A stretch of 33,985 bases of DNA from an uncultured Collinsella sp. (GCA_902482615.1 CABTAA010000001.1:1-33985), one strand, 5' to 3'; shown: positions 8,492 to 16,243, counted from the first letter of the stretch. Program-made: numbers and translations. The notes: generated from the sequence alone by a model not told the origin.

Positions 8492-10507
8492 ATGGTAAAG
8501 ATTCGAGAGAAGCAAACCGAGCAGCTCGAGAAAGCTGCCTCCAAGGGGCTCAAGCTCGGTGGCTGGAAGAAGATGACGCTGTCTTCTAAGATTGCCGCCG
8601 TCGTGCTGGTGCTGGTCGCCTTGACCGCGATTCTTGCGCCCCTTCTTGCCCCCTATAGCCCGGTCGAGATTTTCACTGCTCGCCAGGCTCCCGGCAACGG
8701 ATTTATCTTCGGTACCGATGATAAGGGCCGCGACATCCTGTCGCGTATGCTCTACGGTGGTCGTTACTCGCTGATCATCGGCTTTGGCGCTACTGCCATG
8801 GCTCTGGTCTGCGGCTCGGTCGTGGGCGCCCTCGCGGCGGTTTCGCGCAAGTCCGTTTCCGAGGCGATCATGCGCATCCTGGACATCATCATGTCCATCC
8901 CGGGCATCGCCCTTGCTGCCGTCTTCGTCTCCATCCTGGGCAATTCCGTGCCGTCGATCATCTTCGCCATCGGCTTTATGTACACTCCGCAGATTGCCCG
9001 TATCGTGCGCGCCAACATCGTGTCCGAGTACGGCGAGGACTATGTCCGCGCGGTCATCGTTTCCGGCGCCAAGGCTCCGTGGATTTTGATCAAGCATGTT
9101 CTGCGTAACTGCATCGCCCCGATCATGGTCTTTACCGTTACCCTGGTCGCCGACGCCATCATCTTCGAGGCCTCGCTGACCTTCATCGGCGCTGGTATCC
9201 AGGAGCCCACCGCTACCTGGGGCAACATCCTCGCTGACGCTCGCGGTGGCGTGCTCGCTGGCCGTTGGTGGCAGGCGCTGTTCCCGGGCCTGGCCATCAT
9301 GATCACCTGCCTGGCACTCAACATCCTCTCCGAGGGCATTACCGACGCCATGGCCGCTGCTCCCTCCGCCGCCCTGGATCCGACCGACTCCTCCAAGCGC
9401 CGCGAGGCCGACCTGCTGGTCTCCGACCCCGTTCGCGCCTACAAGGAGCAGGCTCAGTCCCTGTCCGCCCGTCTTGGCGCTCTGCGCGATGTCGAACTCA
9501 AGCGTAACGACCGCCATGTGCCCGATGAGTCCGTCGAGCCGATCCTTTCGGTCCGCGATTTCTGCATCCAGTTTGAGCACCACGGTGACATCAACGTCGT
9601 CGACCACGTCAACTTTGACGTCCGTCCCGGCCAGACCATGGGCCTGGTAGGCGAGTCCGGTTGCGGTAAGTCCATCACCACGCTGGCTATCATGGGCCTG
9701 ACCGACGATGACGAGCATCTTTCCGGCGAGGTTCTCTGGGAGGGCCGCGACCTGCTCAAGATGAGCAAGAAGGAGTGGTTCGGCCTTCGCGGTACCGATA
9801 TCGCCATGGTCTATCAGGACGCCCTGTCCTCGCTCAACCCCTCCATGCTCATTTCCGCCCAGATGAAGCAGCTCACCAAGCGTGGCGGCACCCGTAGCGC
9901 CGAGGAGCTCCTGGAGCTCGTGGGCCTCGACCCCAAGCGTACGCTCGAGAGCTATCCGCATGAGCTTTCCGGTGGCCAGCGTCAGCGCGTTCTGATCGCT
10001 ATGGCCCTTACCCGCGACCCCAAGCTGGTCATCTGCGACGAGCCCACGACCGCTCTGGACGTTACCGTCCAGAAGCAGGTCATCAAGCTGCTTAACGACC
10101 TTCAGGCCAAGCTCGGCTTTGCCATGATCTTCGTTTCGCACGACCTGGCACTGGTCGCCGAGGTCGCTCATAACATCACGGTTATGTACGCCGGTCAGGT
10201 TATCGAGCAGGCGCCCACCAAGGAGCTGCTCACCAACCCGATTCACGAGTACACCCGCGGCCTTCTGGGTTCCGTCCTGTCCATCGAGAGCGGTTCGGGC
10301 CGCCTGCACCAGGTGCCCGGCGCCGTTCCGAGCCCGCGCGATTTCCCCAAGGGCGATCGCTTCGCGCCCCGCTCGAGCCATCCGCGCATTGGCCTGGACA
10401 CCCGTCCGGTCTTCAAGCGCGTGCCCGGCACCGAGCACTTCTATTCCGAGCTCCCCGACGAGGTGCTCAAGGCAAATGGTTTGACCCCTCACGCGGAGGT
10501 GATGTAG
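8492..10507 (+). CDS. fused DppC-type permease and DppD-type ATPase (probable sialic acid transporter)
   Basis: The 671-residue chain joins two normally separate subunits. Residues 1-300 are a DppC-type permease with an N-terminal cytoplasmic tail, the GTDDKGRDILSR motif and the EAA loop (VRAVIVSGAKAPWILIKHVLRN). A linker of about 40 residues leads to an ABC ATPase with Walker A GLVGESGCGKS (about 383-393), signature LSGGQRQRV (about 491-499) and Walker B LVICDEPTTALD (about 511-522). The C-terminal oligopeptide-transporter tail is present but its usual cysteines are replaced (DRFAPRSSHPRIG), unlike oppD and oppF later in this window. A permease-ATPase fusion is reported for Dpp-type sialic acid transporters, which supports the assignment. 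The stop abuts the next ATG exactly. Confidence 0.88.
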   Translation: MVKIREKQTEQLEKAASKGLKLGGWKKMTLSSKIAAVVLVLVALTAILAPLLAPYSPVEIFTARQAPGNGFIFGTDDKGRDILSRMLYGGRYSLIIGFGATAMALVCGSVVGALAAVSRKSVSEAIMRILDIIMSIPGIALAAVFVSILGNSVPSIIFAIGFMYTPQIARIVRANIVSEYGEDYVRAVIVSGAKAPWILIKHVLRNCIAPIMVFTVTLVADAIIFEASLTFIGAGIQEPTATWGNILADARGGVLAGRWWQALFPGLAIMITCLALNILSEGITDAMAAAPSAALDPTDSSKRREADLLVSDPVRAYKEQAQSLSARLGALRDVELKRNDRHVPDESVEPILSVRDFCIQFEHHGDINVVDHVNFDVRPGQTMGLVGESGCGKSITTLAIMGLTDDDEHLSGEVLWEGRDLLKMSKKEWFGLRGTDIAMVYQDALSSLNPSMLISAQMKQLTKRGGTRSAEELLELVGLDPKRTLESYPHELSGGQRQRVLIAMALTRDPKLVICDEPTTALDVTVQKQVIKLLNDLQAKLGFAMIFVSHDLALVAEVAHNITVMYAGQVIEQAPTKELLTNPIHEYTRGLLGSVLSIESGSGRLHQVPGAVPSPRDFPKGDRFAPRSSHPRIGLDTRPVFKRVPGTEHFYSELPDEVLKANGLTPHAEVM

Positions 10508-11335
10508 ATGAGCGAGACCGCAGTCAACGGCGTCGAGCCGATCATCTTCCTTGATGACGTCCACGTCACCTTTAGGACCCGTACCGGATCGATTCTGCAC
10601 CCCAACCTGGTTCACGCCGTCCAGGGTGTAACGATTAAGCTCATGCCCGGACAGACCATCGGCATCGTCGGCGAGTCCGGTTGCGGAAAGTCCACCACCG
10701 CCAACGTCATGTGCGGCCTTCAGGCCCCCACGAGCGGCAAGGTCTACTTTAAGGGCAAGGACGTTACCAAGCGTACCGCCGAGGACCGTCGCCACATGGG
10801 CCGCGTCATCTCGGTCGTGTTCCAGAACCCGGCCACGGCGCTCAACCCCCGCATGGTCGTTCGTGAGCAACTGCTCGACCCCATGCGCGTCCACAACTTG
10901 GGTACCGAGGCCGAGCAGGAGAAGCGCGTCAAGGAGCTCTTGGAGCTCACCGGTCTGCCCAGCTCCGCCGCCGAGGTTCTTCCCGGCCAGCTTTCGGGCG
11001 GCCAGCGACAGCGCGTCGCAATTGCCCGTGCCCTGTCGCTGAACCCCGATGCCATCATCGCCGACGAGCCCACCTCGGCTCTGGACGTTTCGGTCCGCGC
11101 GCAGATTCTGAACCTGCTGACCGACCTTAAGAAGGAGCTCGGCCTGGCCATGGTGTTCATCAGCCATGACATCCAGACGGTCCGCTATATCTCTGACGAC
11201 ATCATCGTTATGAATGGTGGCAAGATCGTCGAGCAAGGCGAGGCCAAGCAGGTCTTCCAGCACCCTCAGGACCCCTACACCAAGATGCTGCTCGGCGCTG
11301 CGCCGTCGCTGCTGCATCCCAAGCTCGGCGAGTAG
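10508..11335 (+). CDS. DppF-type ABC transporter ATPase (probable sialic acid transporter)
   Basis: This 275-residue ATPase carries Walker A GIVGESGCGKST (about residues 52-63), Q-loop (VVFQNPATALNP), signature LSGGQRQRVAIARAL, Walker B AIIADEPTSALD and switch histidine ISHD. It ends soon after the core domain (LGAAPSLLHPK) and lacks the C-terminal cysteine-rich extension found in the opp ATPases of this window. It would form a heterodimer with the ATPase half of the preceding fused protein. It starts immediately after the preceding stop, so translation is probably coupled. A strong hairpin follows at 11352-11379, separating transport genes from the metabolic genes. Confidence 0.9.
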   Translation: MSETAVNGVEPIIFLDDVHVTFRTRTGSILHPNLVHAVQGVTIKLMPGQTIGIVGESGCGKSTTANVMCGLQAPTSGKVYFKGKDVTKRTAEDRRHMGRVISVVFQNPATALNPRMVVREQLLDPMRVHNLGTEAEQEKRVKELLELTGLPSSAAEVLPGQLSGGQRQRVAIARALSLNPDAIIADEPTSALDVSVRAQILNLLTDLKKELGLAMVFISHDIQTVRYISDDIIVMNGGKIVEQGEAKQVFQHPQDPYTKMLLGAAPSLLHPKLGE

Positions 11336-11351
11336 CCTCGCTTTCCCTCCC

Positions 11352-11379
11352 GTGCGCCCGGTTCCCTTGCCGGGCGCAC
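11352..11379 (+). terminator. perfect 10 bp GC-rich hairpin after transporter genes
   Basis: GTGCGCCCGG (11352-11361) pairs perfectly with CCGGGCGCAC (11370-11379) across an 8-base loop. There is no T-tract. It may be a partial terminator or processing/stability element splitting the nan operon into transport and catabolic parts. Confidence 0.65.
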
Positions 11380-11415
11380 CTCCGTTGCGATTTCGAAAGG
11401 CTGGGTTCACGAGCC

Positions 11416-12393
11416 ATGCCAAGTGCTCAGGAGCTACAACAGCAATTTGGTGAATATCGAGGCGCTATGCCCCGTCCATCGGATTTCGATCTCTTTTGGA
11501 AGGACCGCGTGGCCGAGGCCGACGCTGTCGAGCTCGACTACGAGATTGAGGCGGCTTCGGTTGCGGATTCCGCGACCTGTCGGTTTTTCGACCTCTGGTA
11601 TACCGGCATGTGTGGTGCACGCCTGCATGCCAAGTACCTTAAACCCGTCTCGGACGAGCCTGTGCCATTGGTACTTCAGTTCCATGGGTATCCGGGTGCA
11701 AGCCGCAGCTGGTTTGAGCAGGCGTCGTTTGCGGGCATGGGCATGGCGCTCATTGCTCTCGATTGTCCTGGCCAAGGAGGCCCCTCCGAGGACATTGGTG
11801 GATTTGAGGGCACGACGGTCGCGGGCCATATCGTCGCCGGTATCGACGGCGACCCGGCCAACCTCTACTATGTCCGCCTACATCAGGATATCCGCATTCT
11901 GTGCCGTATCGTTCGCGAGCTCGAGGGCATCGATCTTACCCGCGTGTATGTGAACGGCGCATCGCAGGGCGGCGGTTTGGGCATTGCGACCTGCGCGCTT
12001 AACAGCGAGCTTATCAATCGCGCCGCCATCCTCTATCCCTTCCTGTCGGACTTCCGCCTGGTTTGGGATCTGGACGCCGACGATATTGCCTACGAGGGTC
12101 TGCGCTATTGGTCGCGTTGGTTTGACGAGGACTCGACTCGTATCGAGGAAGCCTATGCCAAGCTGGCGTACTTCGATTCCAAGAATTTTGCCCCCATGGT
12201 CAAGTGCCCCGTGCTGTTTGGCACGGGCACGGCCGATATCGTCTGTCCGCCGGCAACGCAGTTTGCGGTGTACAACAACCTGTCCTGCGACAAGCGTCAT
12301 GAGTTCTTTGAAGGCTTTGGCCACGAGGAGATTCAGGACTTTGATGATCTAATCATTCCATTTTTCTGTGAGGGAGGGGAGGCTCATGTCTAA
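11416..12393 (+). CDS. CE7-family acetyl esterase (acetylxylan esterase / cephalosporin-C deacetylase-like)
   Basis: This 325-residue alpha/beta hydrolase of carbohydrate esterase family 7 has the typical N-terminus (RPSDFDLFWKDRV), the oxyanion region FHGYPGASRSW, and a complete triad: Ser183 in GASQGGG, Asp274 in GTADIVCPP and His303 in FGHEE. CE7 enzymes remove O-acetyl groups from sugars and small substrates and are intracellular; no signal peptide is visible. In this operon it could remove O-acetyl groups from imported sialic acids before the lyase acts; this is inference. A CE7 gene also adjoins the pneumococcal nanA/nanB region. The ribosome-binding GAAAGG is rather far (about 15 bases) from the ATG. 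The end overlaps the next gene by 8 bases. Confidence 0.88.
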   Translation: MPSAQELQQQFGEYRGAMPRPSDFDLFWKDRVAEADAVELDYEIEAASVADSATCRFFDLWYTGMCGARLHAKYLKPVSDEPVPLVLQFHGYPGASRSWFEQASFAGMGMALIALDCPGQGGPSEDIGGFEGTTVAGHIVAGIDGDPANLYYVRLHQDIRILCRIVRELEGIDLTRVYVNGASQGGGLGIATCALNSELINRAAILYPFLSDFRLVWDLDADDIAYEGLRYWSRWFDEDSTRIEEAYAKLAYFDSKNFAPMVKCPVLFGTGTADIVCPPATQFAVYNNLSCDKRHEFFEGFGHEEIQDFDDLIIPFFCEGGEAHV

Positions 12394-13237
12394 GTGCGAG
12401 AGCAATATCGATGAGCTGATAGTCCCCGGGCTCGTGGGAATTCCTGGAACGGTTTCGTCAAGGCTCGCAGAATATCGGGACTGGCACGGTGATGTCCAAG
12501 CAGCTGTTTCTGATTTAGAGACATGCGCTTCGAATCTTGAGATTCAAGGCCTGGCCATTACGGCAATTGACTTTGTTAACCCTTGCGCCCGTTACTCGGA
12601 GGTTTCCTTTAAGCTCGGTGACGATGCGGTCCACGCTCGTTTGATTGAGCCTGTTGGTCGTGCCCGAGTATCTGAGCGTGTGCCGCTGTGCCTGATGTTC
12701 CACGACATCGATCGGCCTGTGCGCGGCTGGCATCACATGACGAGATTTGCCGCCATGGGGTATGCCGTCCTCGCGCTGGATGACGGTGTTGCTGGTACGG
12801 ACGACCTGCAGCGGGGGATTGCTTCGCCCGCTTTTGTCGAGCGCGTCCGTTGGGGCTGCGCGTTGGCGAAGGTCGCGCGCAATCTTGATGGCATGGACCC
12901 CGACCGCATCTTTGCATGGGGCGAGGGCCTTGGTGGCGGTGTCGCTTTGGCGGTCTCCGCCTTGGATAAGTGTGGCCTTGCCTGCACGGCGGTTGCCAAT
13001 CCAATTCCCGGTGGCCTTGAGGCGCTGTCGTCTCGGGTGCGCGGATCGGTTCTCATGGGCACATCGCTTATGGATGCCGCGAGCGACCCCAAGGGCCAGT
13101 TTGCCGTATTCAACGGTCTTGAGTGTGACCGGAGGCATATCATCTATGCCAAATACGCTCACGAGCGCATCAATGCGTTCGAAAACGAAGTCGTCGACTT
13201 CTTTAACCAAACGTTCTACCCGTGTTCTTTGGCCTAG
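12386..13237 (+). CDS. CE7-like protein lacking the catalytic serine (predicted pseudoenzyme)
   Basis: This 283-residue protein resembles the preceding CE7 esterase along its length. Compare the end region GTSLMDAASDPKGQFAVFNGLECDRRH-type pattern here with GTGTADIVCPPATQFAVYN there. The nucleophile elbow, however, reads GEGLGGG, with Gly181 where the esterase has Ser183. The aspartate (Asp230) and histidine (His259, in YAHERI) are kept. The oxyanion segment FHGYPG is replaced by FHDIDRP. It is therefore probably not a serine esterase; a regulatory, binding or altered-chemistry role is possible. The ATG at 12386 follows a very strong AGGGAGGGGAGG and overlaps the esterase stop by 8 bases, giving coupled translation. 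The frame is intact, so it is not a decaying pseudogene. Confidence 0.8.
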   Translation: MSKCESNIDELIVPGLVGIPGTVSSRLAEYRDWHGDVQAAVSDLETCASNLEIQGLAITAIDFVNPCARYSEVSFKLGDDAVHARLIEPVGRARVSERVPLCLMFHDIDRPVRGWHHMTRFAAMGYAVLALDDGVAGTDDLQRGIASPAFVERVRWGCALAKVARNLDGMDPDRIFAWGEGLGGGVALAVSALDKCGLACTAVANPIPGGLEALSSRVRGSVLMGTSLMDAASDPKGQFAVFNGLECDRRHIIYAKYAHERINAFENEVVDFFNQTFYPCSLA

Positions 13238-13305
13238 ACGGCCTGGACACTGCCAACAAGAGTGGGCGGCATAGGGCTGCCCGCCAGACAACTAAGGAGA
13301 TTCTT

Positions 13306-14226
13306 GTGGCAACTCAGAAATTCACCGGCGTTATCCCTCCCGTCGTTGTTCCCGATACCGAAGACCACCAGCTCGATGTTGCCTCCTTTGAGCGCAGCAT
13401 TAACCGCATGATCGACGCCGGCGTCGATGGCCTGTTCTTCTTGGGCTCTTCGGGTGAGGTCGTCTTCTCTACCGACGAGCGTCGTCGCCAGATTATCGCC
13501 GAGGCCGTCCGCATCGTTGACCACCGCGTGCCCGTCTTGGTCGGCATCATCGATACCGAGACCGAGCGCATGATTGAGCATGGCAAGGTTGCTCAGGAGC
13601 TGGGCGCCGATGCGCTTGTCGCCACCTGCCCGTTCTATGCCCTGCAGGGCATGACCGAGGTTGAGGAGCATTTCCGCATCCTGCACGAGGAGCTCGATCT
13701 GCCCATCTTTGCCTATGACATTCCCGTGTGCGTTCACACCAAGCTCCCCTGGAAGCTCCTTGCCAAGCTCGGCGCCGAGGGCGTCCTGGCCGGCGTCAAG
13801 GATTCCTCGGGCGATGACATCTCGTTCCGCTACCTCGTTCAGGAGAACGAGAAGAATGGCCATCCGATGAGCATTCTCACCGGTCACGAGGTTGTTGTCG
13901 ACGGCGCCTACCTCGGTGGCGCCGACGGTTCCGTCCCGGGTCTCGCCAACGTTGAGCCCGAGGGCTACGTGCGTCAGTGGAAGGCCGCTCAGGCTGGTGA
14001 CTGGGCTACCGTCAAGGCCGAGCAGGATCGCCTCAATGAGATTTCGCACATCTGGGATGTCACCTCGGGCGTCCAGGGCTATGCCGGTGGCGTCGGCGCC
14101 TTCAAGACCGCTATGAACCTCATGGGCATCTTCGACAGCCCGACCATGCCGCGCCCGGTGAAGGCCATGACCGGCGAGAACGTCGAGGCGATTAGGAAGG
14201 TCCTCCAGGACAACGGTCTCCTGTAA
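13306..14226 (+). CDS. nanA: N-acetylneuraminate lyase (DapA/NanA-family aldolase)
   Basis: The 306-residue class I aldolase cleaves N-acetylneuraminate to ManNAc and pyruvate if the operon-based assignment is right. The Schiff-base lysine is K165 (GVKDSSGD) and the active-site tyrosine is Y137 (AYDIP), the same numbers as in E. coli NanA. The pyruvate-binding loop is GSSGE (residues 47-51). The family also includes dihydrodipicolinate synthase and other aldolases, and KDSSGD is not the exact NanA consensus, so specificity rests largely on neighbours NanK and NanE. The start is GTG at 13306, with AAGGAGA five bases upstream; the longer open frame from 13222 overlaps the end of the preceding gene and lacks support. 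A long palindrome follows the gene. Confidence 0.85.
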   Translation: MATQKFTGVIPPVVVPDTEDHQLDVASFERSINRMIDAGVDGLFFLGSSGEVVFSTDERRRQIIAEAVRIVDHRVPVLVGIIDTETERMIEHGKVAQELGADALVATCPFYALQGMTEVEEHFRILHEELDLPIFAYDIPVCVHTKLPWKLLAKLGAEGVLAGVKDSSGDDISFRYLVQENEKNGHPMSILTGHEVVVDGAYLGGADGSVPGLANVEPEGYVRQWKAAQAGDWATVKAEQDRLNEISHIWDVTSGVQGYAGGVGAFKTAMNLMGIFDSPTMPRPVKAMTGENVEAIRKVLQDNGLL

Positions 14227-14233
14227 AGCTTCC

Positions 14234-14321
14234 CCAGGCACCCGACCTCGCCGTTCAGCCTTGCGGCCATGACCCATTAGGTCAATGGCCGCGAGGCTTC
14301 GCGGCGATCTCGGGCACCTGG
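14234..14321 (+). repeat. 88-base imperfect palindrome between nanA and the ROK kinase gene
   Basis: Outer arms 14234-14253 and 14302-14321 match at 16 of 20 positions. A middle section pairs partly (AGCCTT with GAGGCT), and the inner arms 14263-14274 and 14280-14292 are perfect except for one bulged base, around a 5-base loop. It fills most of the 173-base spacer. It could act as a terminator, a processing or stability element in the operon mRNA, or a dispersed palindromic repeat. Confidence 0.7.
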
Positions 14322-14399
14322 AAAACCTTTACCGCGCTGTGACGGCTAGCCTGACGGCGCATTTCCTGTAGTTGTTTTTTATCTCCTAAGGAGAGCGAC

Positions 14400-15365
14400 A
14401 TGGAGAACAAGTACATTTGCTCCGTTGATATCGGCGGCACCAAGATTGCGACCGCCATTATGGAGTACCCGGCTGACGGTAGTGTGCCCCATCCCGTTTT
14501 TGAGGCCGAGGTTCCCACCGAGGCCCAAGAGGGCGGCGAGGCCGTCTTCCAGCGTATCGAGGCGTCCATCAAGGCTGCTCTCGAGGCGAATCCCGATGTC
14601 GAGGTCCTTGGCGTCGGCATTGGTGCCGCCGGCGTCGTCGATCCCAAGACGGGCGCCATCGCGTATGCCAACGAGATCATGCCCGGCTGGTCCGGCGTTC
14701 AGTTGGGGCCGCGTCTGCGCGAGGACCTTGGTCTCCCCGTTGCCGTTGTGGGCGACGTGCAGGCTCATGCTCTGGGCGAGGCCCACTGGGGCGTCGGCAA
14801 GGGCAAGTTCTCCGTCTTGTGCCTGGGCATCGGCACGGGCATCGGCGGCGCATATGTCGAGAACGGCCGCGTGATGCAGGGCTTCCATGGTGCTGCCGGC
14901 CATATGGGCCACATCGAGTGCTCGGCTGCCGCCGGCATTCCCTGCGCCTGCGGGCGTTCCGGCCATCTTGAGTCGGTTGCTTCGGGCACTTCCATTGGTC
15001 GTATGTACGATGAGCGCTTTGGTCGCGTCGACCCCAGCCGTCCTTCGGTCGGTCGCGATGTGAACGACCTGTGCCGTGCGGGCGACGCAAAGGCGACCGA
15101 GGTCATCCATGACGCCGGCTTTGCGCTGGGTGCCAGCTTGGGCTCGCTCGCTAACATCCTGGACCCCGAGGTCATCGTGCTTTCGGGCGGCGTGATTCAC
15201 CAAGGTCCCGATTGGCGTTCGCAGACTTGGAAGGATTCGGTGCACGAGGGCTATGCCAGCCAGGCGCTCGATCCGCTTCAGGACACGCCGATCCTCATCG
15301 GTTCTCTGGAGGGCGACGCGCCGCTTATCGGTGCCGCCGAACACCTTCTTGCGTCGTTGAAGTAA
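14400..15365 (+). CDS. nanK: ROK-family sugar kinase, probable N-acetylmannosamine kinase
   Basis: The 321-residue protein is a ROK kinase: ATP-binding DIGGTK (D10-K15), catalytic base region with Asp119 (VVGDVQAHALGE), the GIGTGIGG loop, and the zinc-site segment with His168/His171 (AAGHMGH) followed by CACGRSGHLE. The usual ROK zinc motif is CxCGxxGCxE; here the third cysteine is His189. The ROK family includes glucokinases and ManNAc/GlcNAc kinases and repressors. No DNA-binding domain is present, so it is a kinase. Between nanA and nanE the expected reaction is ManNAc to ManNAc-6-phosphate. TAAGGAG lies 6 bases before the ATG. Confidence 0.85.
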   Translation: MENKYICSVDIGGTKIATAIMEYPADGSVPHPVFEAEVPTEAQEGGEAVFQRIEASIKAALEANPDVEVLGVGIGAAGVVDPKTGAIAYANEIMPGWSGVQLGPRLREDLGLPVAVVGDVQAHALGEAHWGVGKGKFSVLCLGIGTGIGGAYVENGRVMQGFHGAAGHMGHIECSAAAGIPCACGRSGHLESVASGTSIGRMYDERFGRVDPSRPSVGRDVNDLCRAGDAKATEVIHDAGFALGASLGSLANILDPEVIVLSGGVIHQGPDWRSQTWKDSVHEGYASQALDPLQDTPILIGSLEGDAPLIGAAEHLLASLK

Positions 15366-15382
15366 ACATAACTACCAAGTGC

Positions 15383-15480
15383 GCCTTCTGAGGTGCCGCA
15401 GATTGACGTGAAAGAGGAGCGAAGCGTACTTCGGTACGCGAGCGACGGTTTGAACGTCAAGGTGCGGTGTCTCAGAAGGC
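15383..15480 (+). repeat. 98-base palindromic element upstream of nanE
   Basis: GCCTTCTGAG (15383-15392) pairs perfectly with CTCAGAAGGC (15471-15480). Three G-U pairs and five Watson-Crick pairs follow (15396-15400 with 15463-15467), then a 2x2 internal loop and seven more pairs (15403-15409 with 15454-15460). The apex is a perfect GCGTAC-TTCG-GTACGC hairpin (15424-15439). The G-U pairs and the UUCG tetraloop suggest that the transcribed RNA, rather than the DNA, is the functional form. It occupies nearly the whole spacer and ends about 6 bases before the nanE ribosome-binding site. Confidence 0.75.
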
Positions 15481-15505
15481 TGTTTTGAGAAAGGTTGAGT
15501 CGAAC

Positions 15506-16192
15506 ATGACCGTTGATCCTTTGATTCAATCCCTGAAGGGCAAGCTCGTCGTGAGCGTTCAGGCGTATATGGGCGAGCCGCTTCGTACGCCCGAGACCAT
15601 GGCTCAAATGTCTCGCGCTTGCGAGCTCGGTGGCGCCGCCGCCATTCGCTGCCAGGGCCTTGCCGACATTGCCGCCATTAAGGGTCGCTGTGAGGTTCCT
15701 GTTATCGGCCTGTGGAAGGATGGGCACGAGGGCGTTTACATCACGCCGACGCTGCGTCACGCTCGCGCCTGCGTTGCTGCCGGTGCCGATATCGTGGCGA
15801 TCGACGCCACCGATCGTCCGCGCCCCGATGGCAAGACGGTCGAGGATACCTTCCGCCCGCTGCACGAGGAGGGTGTGCTCCTGATGGCGGATTGTGCCAC
15901 CATCGAGGACATTCGCCGTGCGGTTGATATGGGCTTCGACCTGGTATCCACCACGCTTTCTCACGGTGTCGCCGCCATCGACTGCACCATGGCCGATGGC
16001 CCCGACCTGCCGCTCCTGCGTCAGGCGACCGAGGAATTCCCCGGTCTTCCCATCATCTGCGAGGGCCGCGTGCACACGCCCGAGGAGGCTCGCGCCGCGA
16101 TCGATGCTGGAGCCTGGGCCGTTGTCGTCGGCACCGCCATCACGCACCCCACGAGTATTACGAGTTGGTTCAAGGCTGCGCTTGAGGCGTAA
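15506..16192 (+). CDS. nanE: N-acetylmannosamine-6-phosphate 2-epimerase
   Basis: NanE converts ManNAc-6-phosphate to GlcNAc-6-phosphate in the cytoplasm. The 228-residue protein has normal length and all the main family segments: VSVQAYMGEPL at the N-terminus, PVIGLWKDGHEGVYITPTL, GADIVAIDATDRPRPDG, LLMADCATIED, GFDLVSTTLSHGV, and the phosphate-binding end ICEGRVHTPEEARAAIDAGAWAVVVGTAITHP of a TIM barrel. The ATG at 15506 has GAGAAAGG 11 bases upstream; the open frame upstream (from 15467) runs into the palindromic element. It is the last gene of the nan cluster. No nagA or nagB follows, so GlcNAc-6-P must be processed by genes elsewhere. Confidence 0.95.
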   Translation: MTVDPLIQSLKGKLVVSVQAYMGEPLRTPETMAQMSRACELGGAAAIRCQGLADIAAIKGRCEVPVIGLWKDGHEGVYITPTLRHARACVAAGADIVAIDATDRPRPDGKTVEDTFRPLHEEGVLLMADCATIEDIRRAVDMGFDLVSTTLSHGVAAIDCTMADGPDLPLLRQATEEFPGLPIICEGRVHTPEEARAAIDAGAWAVVVGTAITHPTSITSWFKAALEA

Positions 16193-16219
16193 AACAGGCC
16201 TCGTATCCGCTCGGGGCGG

Positions 16220-16225
16220 TATACT
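16220..16225 (+). promoter_or_regulatory. candidate -10 box for rapZ-whiA
   Basis: TATACT matches five of six positions of the -10 consensus and lies about 70 bases before the rapZ start, after the nanE stop. No convincing -35 is seen 16-19 bases upstream. If used, transcription would start just ahead of the hairpin at 16244-16273. Confidence 0.3.
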
Positions 16226-16243
16226 CAATATAGGCAATTGACC

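Noticed and set aside
7544..11422. Very long minus-strand open frame (1292 codons) opposite the nan transporter genes
   Set aside because: It lies opposite clear ABC transporter genes and reads as low-complexity Asp/Gly/His/Gln-rich protein. It is the usual antisense shadow of GC-rich, biased codons.
12386..13237. Decaying pseudogene of the CE7 esterase
   Set aside because: The frame is complete, the ribosome-binding site is strong, and other family residues (Asp230, His259) are kept, so an intact pseudoenzyme is more likely.
13306..14226. Dihydrodipicolinate synthase (dapA) instead of nanA
   Set aside because: The family overlaps, and KDSSGD is not decisive, but K165/Y137 numbering and position between an esterase, a ROK kinase and nanE favour a sialic acid lyase. 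Specificity remains an inference.
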